From Alphaproteobacteria bacterium (GTDB lineage: Bacteria > Pseudomonadota > Alphaproteobacteria > SHVP01), in the NCBI GenBank assembly GCA_029936875.1, contig JAPYRS010000014.1, positions 1 through 34,370 of the forward strand: DNA of 34,370 bases, read 5' to 3'. Position numbers and translations under genes: made by a program. Positions 1-7,151 of the stretch are shown piece by piece; position 1 is the first letter of the stretch; each line of letters starts with the position of its first letter. Under the pieces are notes generated by a model. That model made no database searches and was not told the origin of the DNA. It worked only from the letters and a program-made list of their open reading frames with translations.

Positions 1-40
1 TTGACGAGTTTCAAGCAAAACATCCGGCGAGGGTCTGATC

Positions 41-1006
41 ATGCGCCCACCAATTGATGCGACCAGCGACGACCAGCACACCCATTCGCTGCCGGACAGC
101 TACCTTGTTTACGAGCAGCGCAAATACGGCATGGACCATGACTTCTACGATTGGTCGATCCTGCCGCGCCGGAAGCCGGTGACCTGGCCGAATGATGCCC
201 GCATTGCCCTTTGGGTGACGCCGGTGCTCGAATTCTTCCCGCTCAATACGCCGGTGAAGCCGTTCAAGGCGCAGGGCGGCATGGTGACGCCGTATCCTGA
301 TCTCCGGCATTTCACCTTGCGCGAATACGGCAACCGGGTCGGATTGTTCCGGGTCTTAAAAATCATGGATGAACTCGGCATCAAAGGCACCGTGCCGATG
401 AACAGCGACGTCGCCAAGCGCATGCCGTTTCTAGTCGAGGAGGTCGTCCGCCGCAATTGGGAAATCATCGCCCACGGCGTCAACATGGGAAAACTTCATT
501 ATTCCGGATTGGACGAGGCCGAAGAACGTGCCCAGGTCCAGGAATCGCTTTCGACGCTGCGGGAAATTTCCGGTCAAAAGGTGCGCGGCTGGTTATCGCC
601 GGCGCGGTCTGAATCCTACAACACGCCCGATCTCGTCGCCGCCGAAGGTGTCGATTACCTGTGCGACTGGATCAATGACGACATGCCGTATCCGTTCCGC
701 ACCAAGTGGGGCGGCGTGACCGCGATGCCGCATCAGCACTGGATATCTGATGTCCAGATCCTGTTCTTTTACAAGCAGAGCGGCGACGAATTCGTCCAGC
801 AGGTGAAGGACCAATTCGACACGCTTCACCGCGAAGCTGGCGAACAGGGCGGCCGCATTATGGCGATCACCATTCACCCGTGGATGTCGGGCCAACCGCA
901 CCGGATCAAGTATCTCGAGAAGGCGCTGGAATATGTCATGGGCCAATCGGGGGTCTGGACCGCGACCGGCTCCGAGATATTGGATAGCTGGAAAGGCCAG
1001 CAGTAA
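41..1006 (+). CDS. Polysaccharide deacetylase family protein (NodB/PuuE-like)
   Basis: A 321-residue cytoplasmic protein with no signal peptide. The NodB-type barrel runs from about residue 50 to 315: a beta strand with 'ALWVTPVLEFFP', the segment 'EIIAHGVNMGKLH' (H145, H153), the 'RGWLSPARSESYNT' strand near 182-195 and the late 'ITIHPWMSGQPHR' motif with H279. This arrangement is typical of the PuuE/allantoinase-like branch that acts on small amide or ureide substrates rather than on cell-wall sugar. The classical HxxxxH metal pair of chitin deacetylases is not obvious. The start at 41 follows a weak GAGG about 8 bases upstream; a later in-frame ATG at 131 also exists. The gene converges on the methyltransferase, with a shared terminator between them. 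Substrate unknown. Confidence 0.85.
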   Translation: MRPPIDATSDDQHTHSLPDSYLVYEQRKYGMDHDFYDWSILPRRKPVTWPNDARIALWVTPVLEFFPLNTPVKPFKAQGGMVTPYPDLRHFTLREYGNRVGLFRVLKIMDELGIKGTVPMNSDVAKRMPFLVEEVVRRNWEIIAHGVNMGKLHYSGLDEAEERAQVQESLSTLREISGQKVRGWLSPARSESYNTPDLVAAEGVDYLCDWINDDMPYPFRTKWGGVTAMPHQHWISDVQILFFYKQSGDEFVQQVKDQFDTLHREAGEQGGRIMAITIHPWMSGQPHRIKYLEKALEYVMGQSGVWTATGSEILDSWKGQQ

Positions 1007-1031
1007 CGGGCCACTCCACAATCAAGACAAA

Positions 1032-1059
1032 AAAACGGGCGCTCGAGGGCGCCCGTTTT
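1032..1059. terminator. Bidirectional intrinsic terminator
   Basis: A perfect 11-bp inverted repeat (1032-1042 with 1049-1059; core CGGGCGC/GCGCCCG) and a 6-base loop. It is flanked by A residues on the left and T residues on the right, so it can stop transcription from both sides. It lies between the convergent deacetylase (ends 1006) and methyltransferase (ends 1079). Confidence 0.85.
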
Positions 1060-1078
1060 GATTCGTAAGGGCTAAAAA

Positions 1079-2236
1079 CTACCGCTTCCAGGCGCCGAAG
1101 ATGAACCAGCCACCCGGCGCTTCCCGGTACGGATTGTCGTCGGTCGGCGAGCAGTATTTCGCCATTTCCATAATGATGTCGTCGTCGTGGAAACCGGCAC
1201 GCCGTGCCACGTCCGGCAGATCCATATCGTGCATCGGGCCCCAGAACGGCTCGTTGTTGTTGTGGGTATCCCAGTCGCGAATGAACTGATCAAACGGATC
1301 GTCGAACCACTTGAACGGCGGCTGTTCGACATGAACCATCAACCCGCCCGGCTTCAGCAGCCGGTGGCATTCCTCGACGATGTTGTGCACGGCGCGGTTT
1401 GACGTCTCGTGCAGGAACATGGTCGAAACGACGAGATCAAAGCTCTCCGGCTCGTATTCGGTATGCTCCGCATCCCGTTGCGCGAAATGAATCTCGTAAC
1501 CGAGGCTTTCCGCGCGGCGATGGGCATAACGCAGCACCGGCGCGCCGATGTCGATTGCATTAACCTCGGCATCCGGCCAAGCATATTTAAACGGAAGCGT
1601 ATTGCCGCCAGCCGTGCAGCCTTCATCCAATACGCGTTCCGGTTTGAATTCCGGATGATTTTCGTTCAGCCAATGGACAACCGCGTGGCCGGCACCGTCG
1701 TTGTATTTGCCAATTGTGCCCGAAAGCGCAATGTAGAGCCCGCCGGTGTCGTACATGGCACCAGCGGCGACATCACCCTCAGCACGCTCGGTGTAATAAC
1801 TGCCCGGCATCCAATGCATGTCGAGCGCCTTCTGATACCTCGGAACCTCAAAATCAGGATCGATTTCCACGGTGCCTAAATCATCGTCACGCGGCTTTGC
1901 CTCTTCGATCAGGTCGCTCAGCTGGCGATTGATGATTTCGCGGCGAATGTCATAGCTTTTGCCTTGGCCGTAGAGGCGAAGGTGGCTCCAGAATTGAAAA
2001 TACGGGTCCTTCAACATCGCCTTCCGCACTTCATGGCGGGTCTCCGGCTCGCGGCCGTTTTCTTTTTCAAACTTCGGTTTGACGCGTTCGTCATAAACCT
2101 TGCGATGCCCCGGCGCGACATTGCGGCCAAGGTGCCGGTAAAAGCTCATGATGAAATCCATGTTCGCCGTCTCGTCGTGATTCATGTCGGCGCGCATACC
2201 GTGTTGGCCAAATCCAGCCCATGTTGCTTCGCTCAT
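1079..2236 (-). CDS. Class I SAM-dependent methyltransferase with long N-terminal extension
   Basis: A 385-residue protein. The Rossmann methyltransferase domain occupies roughly residues 195-340: motif I 'VLDEGCTAGGNT' (202-213), an acidic strand-2 end 'VNAIDIG' (226-231), 'FDLVVSTMFLHE' (motif IV, near 266-277) and 'LLKPGGLMVHVEQP' (post-motif). About 190 residues precede it and do not match a domain I recognise; they are rich in charged residues and contain 'PGSYYTERAEGDVAAGAMYDTGG'. The ATG at 2236 follows GAGG, and a consensus -10 box lies about 33 bases upstream of the start codon. Transcribed in the same direction as the 2339-4978 cassette, 102 bp downstream of it. The methyl acceptor, probably a small molecule, is unknown. 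Confidence 0.85.
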   Translation of the reverse strand: MSEATWAGFGQHGMRADMNHDETANMDFIMSFYRHLGRNVAPGHRKVYDERVKPKFEKENGREPETRHEVRKAMLKDPYFQFWSHLRLYGQGKSYDIRREIINRQLSDLIEEAKPRDDDLGTVEIDPDFEVPRYQKALDMHWMPGSYYTERAEGDVAAGAMYDTGGLYIALSGTIGKYNDGAGHAVVHWLNENHPEFKPERVLDEGCTAGGNTLPFKYAWPDAEVNAIDIGAPVLRYAHRRAESLGYEIHFAQRDAEHTEYEPESFDLVVSTMFLHETSNRAVHNIVEECHRLLKPGGLMVHVEQPPFKWFDDPFDQFIRDWDTHNNNEPFWGPMHDMDLPDVARRAGFHDDDIIMEMAKYCSPTDDNPYREAPGGWFIFGAWKR

Positions 2237-2268
2237 AACCTCAATCCCCGTGTGGCTCAGTTGATTTC

Positions 2269-2320
2269 ATTATAGCGGATATCCACACCAATGGGTGCGA
2301 CCCAAAAAGTGGGTGATATC
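2269..2320 (-). promoter_or_regulatory. Promoter with nested inverted repeats upstream of the methyltransferase
   Basis: Read on the minus strand, a perfect TATAAT sits at 2274-2269, about 33 bases before the methyltransferase start. I see no good -35 hexamer at 16-18 bases. That position holds alternating arms TGGGT (2292-2296), ACCCA (2300-2304) and TGGGT (2310-2314), which can form two mutually exclusive hairpins, all flanked by GATATC palindromes at 2278-2283 and 2315-2320. A weak -35 covered by symmetry suggests binding of a regulator, but this is inference. Confidence 0.45.
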
Positions 2321-2338
2321 AATGTTTTAAGATCGATC

Positions 2339-3223
2339 TTATAGATCGAAATTCTCTGCGTCGTAGCGCCCACCTGCGGCCAGCACTGATTCCGTGCCGA
2401 GCACGTCCTGGAGCTGATCAAAATCGAGCATCCGGTTGCGGTAGGCGTTGGTGGAGCCGGTCTCGTGCAGCGAGCTCAAATATTCGCTCGCCATATAGGA
2501 ATAGGCGCGAATTAGCCCGCCCGGGAAAATCACCAGCGAATATCCGAGTTCCTGCAATTCGGCGGCACCCTTCATCGGTGTTTTTCCGCCCTCAACCATG
2601 TTGGCGAGCAACGGCACGCGGTCCCGGAACTGGGCGGTCAGTGTTTTCATCTGCTCGTCATTTTGCGGCGCTTCGATGAACAGAACGTCAACGCCGGCTT
2701 CAACGTAGCGCTCCGCTCTTTCCAAGGCGCTCTCGAACCCTTCGACGGCGATTGCGTCGGTGCGGCCGATGATCAGTGTTTGTTCGCTGCGGCGGGCGTC
2801 GACGGCGGCCTTGATCTTGCCGACCATTTCAGAGGCTGAGACCAGCGTCTTCCCGTTCAGGTGGCCGCAACGTTTCGGCATCGTCTGGTCTTCCAGCTGG
2901 ATTCCATTTGCGCCGGCGCGTTCAAACAGACGCACCGTCCGCTGCACGTTGAGCGCATTGCCAAACCCGGTATCACCGTCAACAACCAGCGGGATATCGT
3001 TGTATTCGGAGATCGAACTCACGGTTTCGGCGACTTCATGCATGCTGACCAGGCCAATGTCGGGCCGGCCGATGCGGGTGAAGGAAACGCTCGCCCCGGA
3101 AATATAGGCGACCGAAAAGCCGGCCTTCGCCACCAGCATCGACGAAAAGGCGTCGTAACAGCCGGGTGCAACGACAATGTCGTCGCGGCTGAGCAGTTCT
3201 TTCAACGGAACATAATTGGTCAA
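2339..3223 (-). CDS. Isocitrate lyase/PEP mutase family lyase (dimethylmalate lyase-like)
   Basis: A 294-residue TIM-barrel enzyme of the ICL/PEPM superfamily. Visible signatures are 'APGCYDAFS' (19-27), the Mg2+-binding 'VDGDTGFGN' (81-89; D82, D84), 'IQLEDQ' (108-113) and the catalytic-loop motif 'KRCGH' with C119. Family members cleave a C-C bond in 2-hydroxy di- or tri-acids (methylisocitrate, dimethylmalate, oxaloacetate) or act on phosphonates. The start is TTG at 3223, preceded by AAAGGAAAG at good distance; the upstream small-subunit stop TAA is one base away. Coupling to an aconitase-type large/small pair argues for dimethylmalate lyase-like chemistry rather than PrpB, which is normally linked to methylcitrate synthase. 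Substrate is inferred. Confidence 0.85.
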   Translation of the reverse strand: MTNYVPLKELLSRDDIVVAPGCYDAFSSMLVAKAGFSVAYISGASVSFTRIGRPDIGLVSMHEVAETVSSISEYNDIPLVVDGDTGFGNALNVQRTVRLFERAGANGIQLEDQTMPKRCGHLNGKTLVSASEMVGKIKAAVDARRSEQTLIIGRTDAIAVEGFESALERAERYVEAGVDVLFIEAPQNDEQMKTLTAQFRDRVPLLANMVEGGKTPMKGAAELQELGYSLVIFPGGLIRAYSYMASEYLSSLHETGSTNAYRNRMLDFDQLQDVLGTESVLAAGGRYDAENFDL

Positions 3224-3224
3224 C

Positions 3225-3710
3225 TTACTTTCCTTTCAACTTCTTCTTGAGATGCGGCAAGAGGCCGCCGTCCCGTACAATTTCCATCAGGTGAGGGGGC
3301 ACCGTTTCGCACGCATAGGTCTCACCGCGGGTCAGGTTCTCGACCTTACCTTTTTCAGCGTCGATACGAAGTTCGTCGCCTTTTTGGACCTTACCTGCGT
3401 CCTCGCAAACCAGGGGGATAACACCGAGGTTGAAGGCGTTGCGATAAAAAATTCGCGCAAAGCTTTTTGCGACGACGACGTTCACGCCCAAAATCGAAAG
3501 ACTTTGCGCGGCCTGTTCGCGCGACGATCCAATGCCAAAATTATCACCGCCAACGACGATATCGCCCGGCGCGACAGTGGTCGCGAAGTCCGGGTCAATG
3601 CTTTCAAGACAATGTTTCGCCATCTCCTCGACCGAGCCCTTGAGATAGGCACCGGGCGCGAGCACATCGGTGTTGATATCGTTGCCGTAAACCCAGGCGG
3701 CACCGGTCAT
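3225..3710 (-). CDS. Aconitase-family hydro-lyase small subunit (LeuD/DmdB-like)
   Basis: A 161-residue swivelling-domain subunit, the usual size for short LeuD, HacB and DmdB proteins. It shows 'YGNDINTDVLAPG' near the N-terminus (8-20) and the substrate-loop signature 'GDNFGIGSSREQA' (55-67), followed by 'AKSFARIFYRNAFNLGVIPL'. The frame is open further upstream, but the ATG at 3710 is chosen because it overlaps the large-subunit stop in an ATGA arrangement, typical of translational coupling for obligate heterodimers. Together with the 3707-4978 subunit it should form a [4Fe-4S] hydratase or isomerase. Isopropylmalate isomerase is the common annotation, but the adjacent lyase favours a 2,3-dimethylmaleate-type substrate. 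Confidence 0.88.
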   Translation of the reverse strand: MTGAAWVYGNDINTDVLAPGAYLKGSVEEMAKHCLESIDPDFATTVAPGDIVVGGDNFGIGSSREQAAQSLSILGVNVVVAKSFARIFYRNAFNLGVIPLVCEDAGKVQKGDELRIDAEKGKVENLTRGETYACETVPPHLMEIVRDGGLLPHLKKKLKGK

Positions 3711-4978
3711 GCGACGTCTCCGACTTCGCGTGGGTCGATGATGCGGCCGGCAACGGCGGCGGCGGCAACGGCGTAGGGCGATCCGAGATAAACCTTGGCG
3801 TGCGCTGACCCCATGCGGCCTGGAAAGTTTCGGTTGGTGGAGGATATGCACGTATCGCCCGAGGAAAGAATGCCGGCACCCAATCCAGCGCAAGCGCCGC
3901 AACCGGACGGAAGCAATATTGCGCCCGCGGCGGTAAGCGTGGCTAACGTGCCATCAGCTGCTGCGGCCGCGGTGATGCGGGTTGAGGCCGGGGCAACAAG
4001 GAAGCGCGTATCGGTTGCCACCGTCTTGCCCTTGATCACGGCCGCGGCCATTTGCAGGTCTTCCAGTTTCGCACCGGTGCAGGCACCGATGTAAGCCTGC
4101 TGCACGGCAATGTTCTTGTAATCCTCGACCGGTGCGGCATTGGCCGGGCTGTGCGGGGCTGCGACCTGCGGCGACAACGTGCTCGCATCGAAATTCAAGG
4201 TGTCTTCGTATTCGCAGTCAGAATCGCTGAACCAGTCGAGCGCGCCCTCGGTTTTTGCGCCGTGCTCTTCGAGCCAATCGACCGTCACCTGGTCGGGCGC
4301 GATGATGCCGGTTTTTGCGCCGACTTCCGCCGTCATGTTGGGCAGAACCATGCGTTCATCCATCGACAGTGACGTGACACCGTCACCGGCAAATTCGACG
4401 ACCTTGTAATTAGCGCCGTTGAGGCCAATTTCGGCACACAGTTTCAGCATCATGTCTTTGGCGGTGACATATTTTGAAAGCGATCCGCTCCAGTTCACCA
4501 GAATGGTCGGCGGCACGTTGATCCAGATTTCGCCGGTGACCAAAACGCCGGTCATGTCGGTCGCACCGATGCCGACCATGAACGAGCCGAACGCGCCGCC
4601 GGTCGGTGAATGCGAATCGCCGCCGACTGCAAAAAGTCCGGGATGAAGATGTCCGCGCTCCGGCAATACGATGTGACAGATGCCCTGCATATCGTAAAAA
4701 TGCGGAATGCCTTGGTCCTTAACCCAATCGCGGGTGATTTTCAGAATTTCAGCGCTGAGCGCATCCACCGCCGGAACGTAATGGTCGGTAATGACGACGA
4801 CCTTGTTGGGGTCCCAGACGTCGACGCCGAGTTCCTTGAGGCGGGGTTCCTGCCTGCGCGCGCCACTCGAATCGTGAGTCATCGCGAGGCCGACCTTGCA
4901 GGTGACGATTTCGCCGGGCCGGACAATGTCCTGGCCGCAGGCATCCGCAATTATCTTTTCCGAAAGCGTCATGCCCAT
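3707..4978 (-). CDS. Aconitase-family hydro-lyase large subunit (LeuC/DmdA-like)
   Basis: A 423-residue protein, the length of the short LeuC2/homoaconitase/DmdA class. 'TCKVGLAMTHDSSG' and 'VVITDHYVPA' lie in the first third; 'FAVGGDSHSPTGGAFGSFMVGIGATD' is the classic family block near 116-141. The three [4Fe-4S] ligands are C300 ('YIGACTGAK') plus C360 and C363 ('GCGACAG'); the usual 'SCTNSR' and 'CGPC' wording is altered to 'ACTGAK' and 'CGAC', a divergence from true LeuC. The ATG at 4978 has a perfect AGGAGG at 4988-4993, nine bases away. First gene of the three-gene cassette; the 198 bp upstream separate it from a divergent gene and probably hold its promoter, which I could not pinpoint. 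Confidence 0.88.
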   Translation of the reverse strand: MGMTLSEKIIADACGQDIVRPGEIVTCKVGLAMTHDSSGARRQEPRLKELGVDVWDPNKVVVITDHYVPAVDALSAEILKITRDWVKDQGIPHFYDMQGICHIVLPERGHLHPGLFAVGGDSHSPTGGAFGSFMVGIGATDMTGVLVTGEIWINVPPTILVNWSGSLSKYVTAKDMMLKLCAEIGLNGANYKVVEFAGDGVTSLSMDERMVLPNMTAEVGAKTGIIAPDQVTVDWLEEHGAKTEGALDWFSDSDCEYEDTLNFDASTLSPQVAAPHSPANAAPVEDYKNIAVQQAYIGACTGAKLEDLQMAAAVIKGKTVATDTRFLVAPASTRITAAAAADGTLATLTAAGAILLPSGCGACAGLGAGILSSGDTCISSTNRNFPGRMGSAHAKVYLGSPYAVAAAAVAGRIIDPREVGDVA

Positions 4979-5176
4979 TGGGGCCTGCCTCCTCTACTCA
5001 AAAATGTGGGGTCTCAACGGGTCCCGGGGGCACCGGGTGAGCCGCTCCAAAACTAGTGTTTGGGCGGGAGGCGGTAAAGCCCTAACCGTGCGCAATTTCG
5101 CTATTTTGGTGAGGCCGGGCTTGACCGCCGTCTGCGGCCCGCTACTGTTCCCGGTCCCGCGAAGGATTGGCCAAAT

Positions 5177-5413
5177 ATGCCGACAAAGTACAAGATTCTA
5201 ACCTCGCTCGTATTTGCCGGTGTTGTGGTCTTCGCTGCCGCGATATTTGGCATGAGCTGGTTCAATTCGACCGGTGCACCGTGGCTGGCCGAACGCAGCC
5301 TCTCGATATTGATGTTGCCGGGGGCCCTCGGCGTTCTTTTTTTGATGGGCTTTGTCTGGTACCGCCTGTTTTTGCTGGCGATGGGAATTCTACGCGTCGA
5401 TCTCGATGAATAG
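5177..5413 (+). CDS. Small two-helix membrane protein
   Basis: A 78-residue protein with two hydrophobic segments, about residues 8-28 ('LTSLVFAGVVVFAAAIFGMSW') and 44-67 ('ILMLPGALGVLFLMGFVWYRLF'), and a short charged C-terminus ending in 'RVDLDE'. It has an AAGGA about 10 bases before the ATG. No family recognised. It starts divergently from the aconitase cassette and is followed 40 bp later by an NTF2-like gene. A second, overlapping frame of similar length was judged a shadow because only this frame gives coherent membrane segments. Confidence 0.6.
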   Translation: MPTKYKILTSLVFAGVVVFAAAIFGMSWFNSTGAPWLAERSLSILMLPGALGVLFLMGFVWYRLFLLAMGILRVDLDE

Positions 5414-5453
5414 GGGTCGAGGCGCAACGAATGGATTTAAGTCACTTGAGGAG

Positions 5454-5888
5454 ATGTCCGTGTCTGAAGCCGTATTGAATGAAACTTCGCTTGAACCCGC
5501 CGACCTTCCAGAAGGCTCGCCCGAACGTTTGGTCGCGACCTACCTCCGGACGATGGAGGCACGAGATTTTGACAGGGCCAAGGCGATGCTGGCACCGGAT
5601 TTCAGCATGCTCTTTCCGGGCAGCCGCGCCTACACGAAGTTGGAAGACCTCGCCGGATATTCAAAGGGCCGCTACAAGGGCGTCAACAAATTCTTTGAAC
5701 GGTTTGATGTGGCGGAAACACCGGACGGCCACATCGTCTTCAGTATTGGAACTTTGCAGGGCCAATGGCTCGACAATACGCCGTTTTCCGGCATTCGTTA
5801 TGTCGATCGCTTCCGCATTGTGAACGGTAAATTTGTCGAGCAATGGGTGTGGAACGACATGGCCGAACATCCCAAGTTTCAAAGGTAA
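5454..5888 (+). CDS. NTF2-like/SnoaL-like family protein
   Basis: A protein of about 144 residues with the NTF2 fold pattern: helix 'ERLVATYLRTMEARDFDRAKAMLAPDFSMLFPG', then strands ending in 'IRYVDRFRIVNGKFVEQWVWNDMAEH'. Such proteins bind small hydrophobic ligands in a cone-shaped pocket, and some are hydratases, isomerases or cyclases. Catalytic residues are not conserved enough to assign a reaction. The frame is open from 5352, but GAGGAG at 5448-5453 supports a start here. It touches the ATG at 5454, so the GTG at 5460 (six bases away) may be the true start. Confidence 0.75.
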   Translation: MSVSEAVLNETSLEPADLPEGSPERLVATYLRTMEARDFDRAKAMLAPDFSMLFPGSRAYTKLEDLAGYSKGRYKGVNKFFERFDVAETPDGHIVFSIGTLQGQWLDNTPFSGIRYVDRFRIVNGKFVEQWVWNDMAEHPKFQR

Positions 5889-5972
5889 CGGCGGACGGAC
5901 TCAGGCGCACGTACGATCAGCGGTGCACCCACATCGCCGCGCAAAAAATCGGCTCGGAAAGAATGTCGGAAG

Positions 5973-6361
5973 TTAGTCGGCCTTGACCGCCACCACTTCA
6001 ACTTCGATATGCCAGATCGGCGCGGCCAATCCGGCGACGTACACCAGTGTTGACGCCAGGGCATGGTCGCCGAAATGTTTGGCCCGCGCTGCGCCAACCT
6101 TGGCCATATCTTCCGGTCGCGTCATGTATGTGTGAGCTTGACAATGTCGGTCGGCTCCATCCCGGCGTCGGCCAGCACCTTCACCACATAGGAAAACGCG
6201 TTGTCGGCCTCACTCTCGAAGTCTTCCGGCGTCTTTCCGTCAAGGTCCATGCCGACCTGACCGGCGACATAAAGTGTGCGGCCGCCGGGCGGTACTTCGA
6301 CGCCCTGTGAATAAACCGCCTGCGGTGGAAATACCGTATCCGGATTGAAATGACGGTTCAT
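5973..6361 (-). pseudogene. Frameshifted RidA/YjgF-family gene
   Basis: The ATG at 6361 has a good GGGAGA site. The frame reads a normal RidA N-terminal two thirds ('NRHFNPDTVF', 'LYVAGQVGMD', 'ADAGMEPTDIVKLTH') and then hits TGA at 6124-6122. The next frame continues the family exactly: 'MTRPEDMAKVGAARAKHF', 'STLVYVAGLAAPIWHIEVE', stop TAA at 5975-5973. Restoring one T near 6127-6128 gives 'KLTHYMTRPEDM', the normal spacing, and a 129-residue protein. RidA proteins hydrolyse reactive enamines or imines; the usual active-site Arg near the C-terminus is not evident here. Last gene of the SDR-hydrolase-CMD run. Either a recent pseudogene or a single-base sequence error. Confidence 0.85.
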
Positions 6362-6388
6362 TGTTCGTCTCCCCAAATGATTTTGTTT

Positions 6389-6481
6389 TTATTCCGCGGC
6401 AACCCGCGGATAAATCGGGCGATTGCGCGGCGACGCGCGGAATGATCGGGCTATTCCGCAGCAACCCGCGGTACAATCGGA
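6389..6481 (-). repeat. Three degenerate tandem copies of a 31-bp unit at the 3' end of the CMD gene
   Basis: Units at 6389-6419, 6420-6450 and 6451-6481 align without gaps around the core 'CCGC-GCAACCCGCGG' and end in ATCGG. The third unit is the coding end of the CMD gene ('PIVPRVAAE' and stop). The other two encode 'PIIPRVAAQ' and 'PIYPRVAAE' in shifted frames because 31 is not a multiple of 3. The copies are therefore duplications of the gene's own last codons. Confidence 0.8.
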
Positions 6482-7023
6482 CAATTCGCCTCTCTTTCAA
6501 CGAGATCGAAAACGAACAGGAACTTCGCCATGCCGGTGAGGACGGCGGCGGTTACGCCGAGTTCAAAAATTTCGCCGTCTGAAAAATGCGGCTTGAGCTC
6601 GGCATATAGCGCCTTGTCGAGCGTGCCGCTCATATTCGGAATGGCGATCTGATCGGCGAGTTTAAGGATCGCGGCTTCAGCCGGTGTAAACACCTCACTT
6701 GATTCGTTCATGATGTTGGCGAGCTGCGCTTCGGTTACGCCAGCATTCATCGCCGCGCCACTGTTGCCCTTGTTGCAGAAGGCGCAGCCATGGGTCATCG
6801 AAAGGCGATAGCGGAGCAGCTCCTTGATCTTCACTTCGACCCGGCCGCCGTAAAAAACCTTGGCGTAAAAGCTGTCGTGATACCAATCGAGAATCTCCGG
6901 CGCATGGGCACCGATCTCGAAGAACGTCGCATCGTCGCGAACTTCCATTGCGGTATCGTGGCGTTCGGCCAGATTGGCGGGCATGTCATCGCGCGAAACG
7001 CGCGGCATTACGGGATCTGGCAT
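6451..7023 (-). CDS. Carboxymuconolactone decarboxylase/AhpD-family protein
   Basis: A 190-residue protein with the AhpD-like helical fold. The core reads 'IKELLRYRLSMTHGCAFCNKGNSGAAMNAGVTEAQLANI' with a CxxC pair C80/C83 and an upstream Glu (E68), the arrangement of peroxidase-type members that relay thiols. A second half ('PAEAAILKLADQIA ... ELGVTAAVLTGMAKFLFVFDLVE') completes the fold. The frame extends upstream to 7125, but the ATG at 7023 with AAGG upstream fits the family start. Predicted cytoplasmic. It lies 128 bp after the GT9 gene and before the RidA-like gene. It could act in peroxide or disulfide chemistry, or as a decarboxylase; the CxxC favours redox. Confidence 0.85.
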   Translation of the reverse strand: MPDPVMPRVSRDDMPANLAERHDTAMEVRDDATFFEIGAHAPEILDWYHDSFYAKVFYGGRVEVKIKELLRYRLSMTHGCAFCNKGNSGAAMNAGVTEAQLANIMNESSEVFTPAEAAILKLADQIAIPNMSGTLDKALYAELKPHFSDGEIFELGVTAAVLTGMAKFLFVFDLVEREANCPIVPRVAAE

Positions 7024-7151
7024 GGTTCTAACCTTCTGTATTTCAACTTCAATTGTGGCCCGCCGATAGTCCGTAGGCAATCCCCAGCTGGCAATCCTCC
7101 AGACGCCTGCGCTGATCTGGCTCAACTTGGCCCCAACCGGATTATGGCGAT

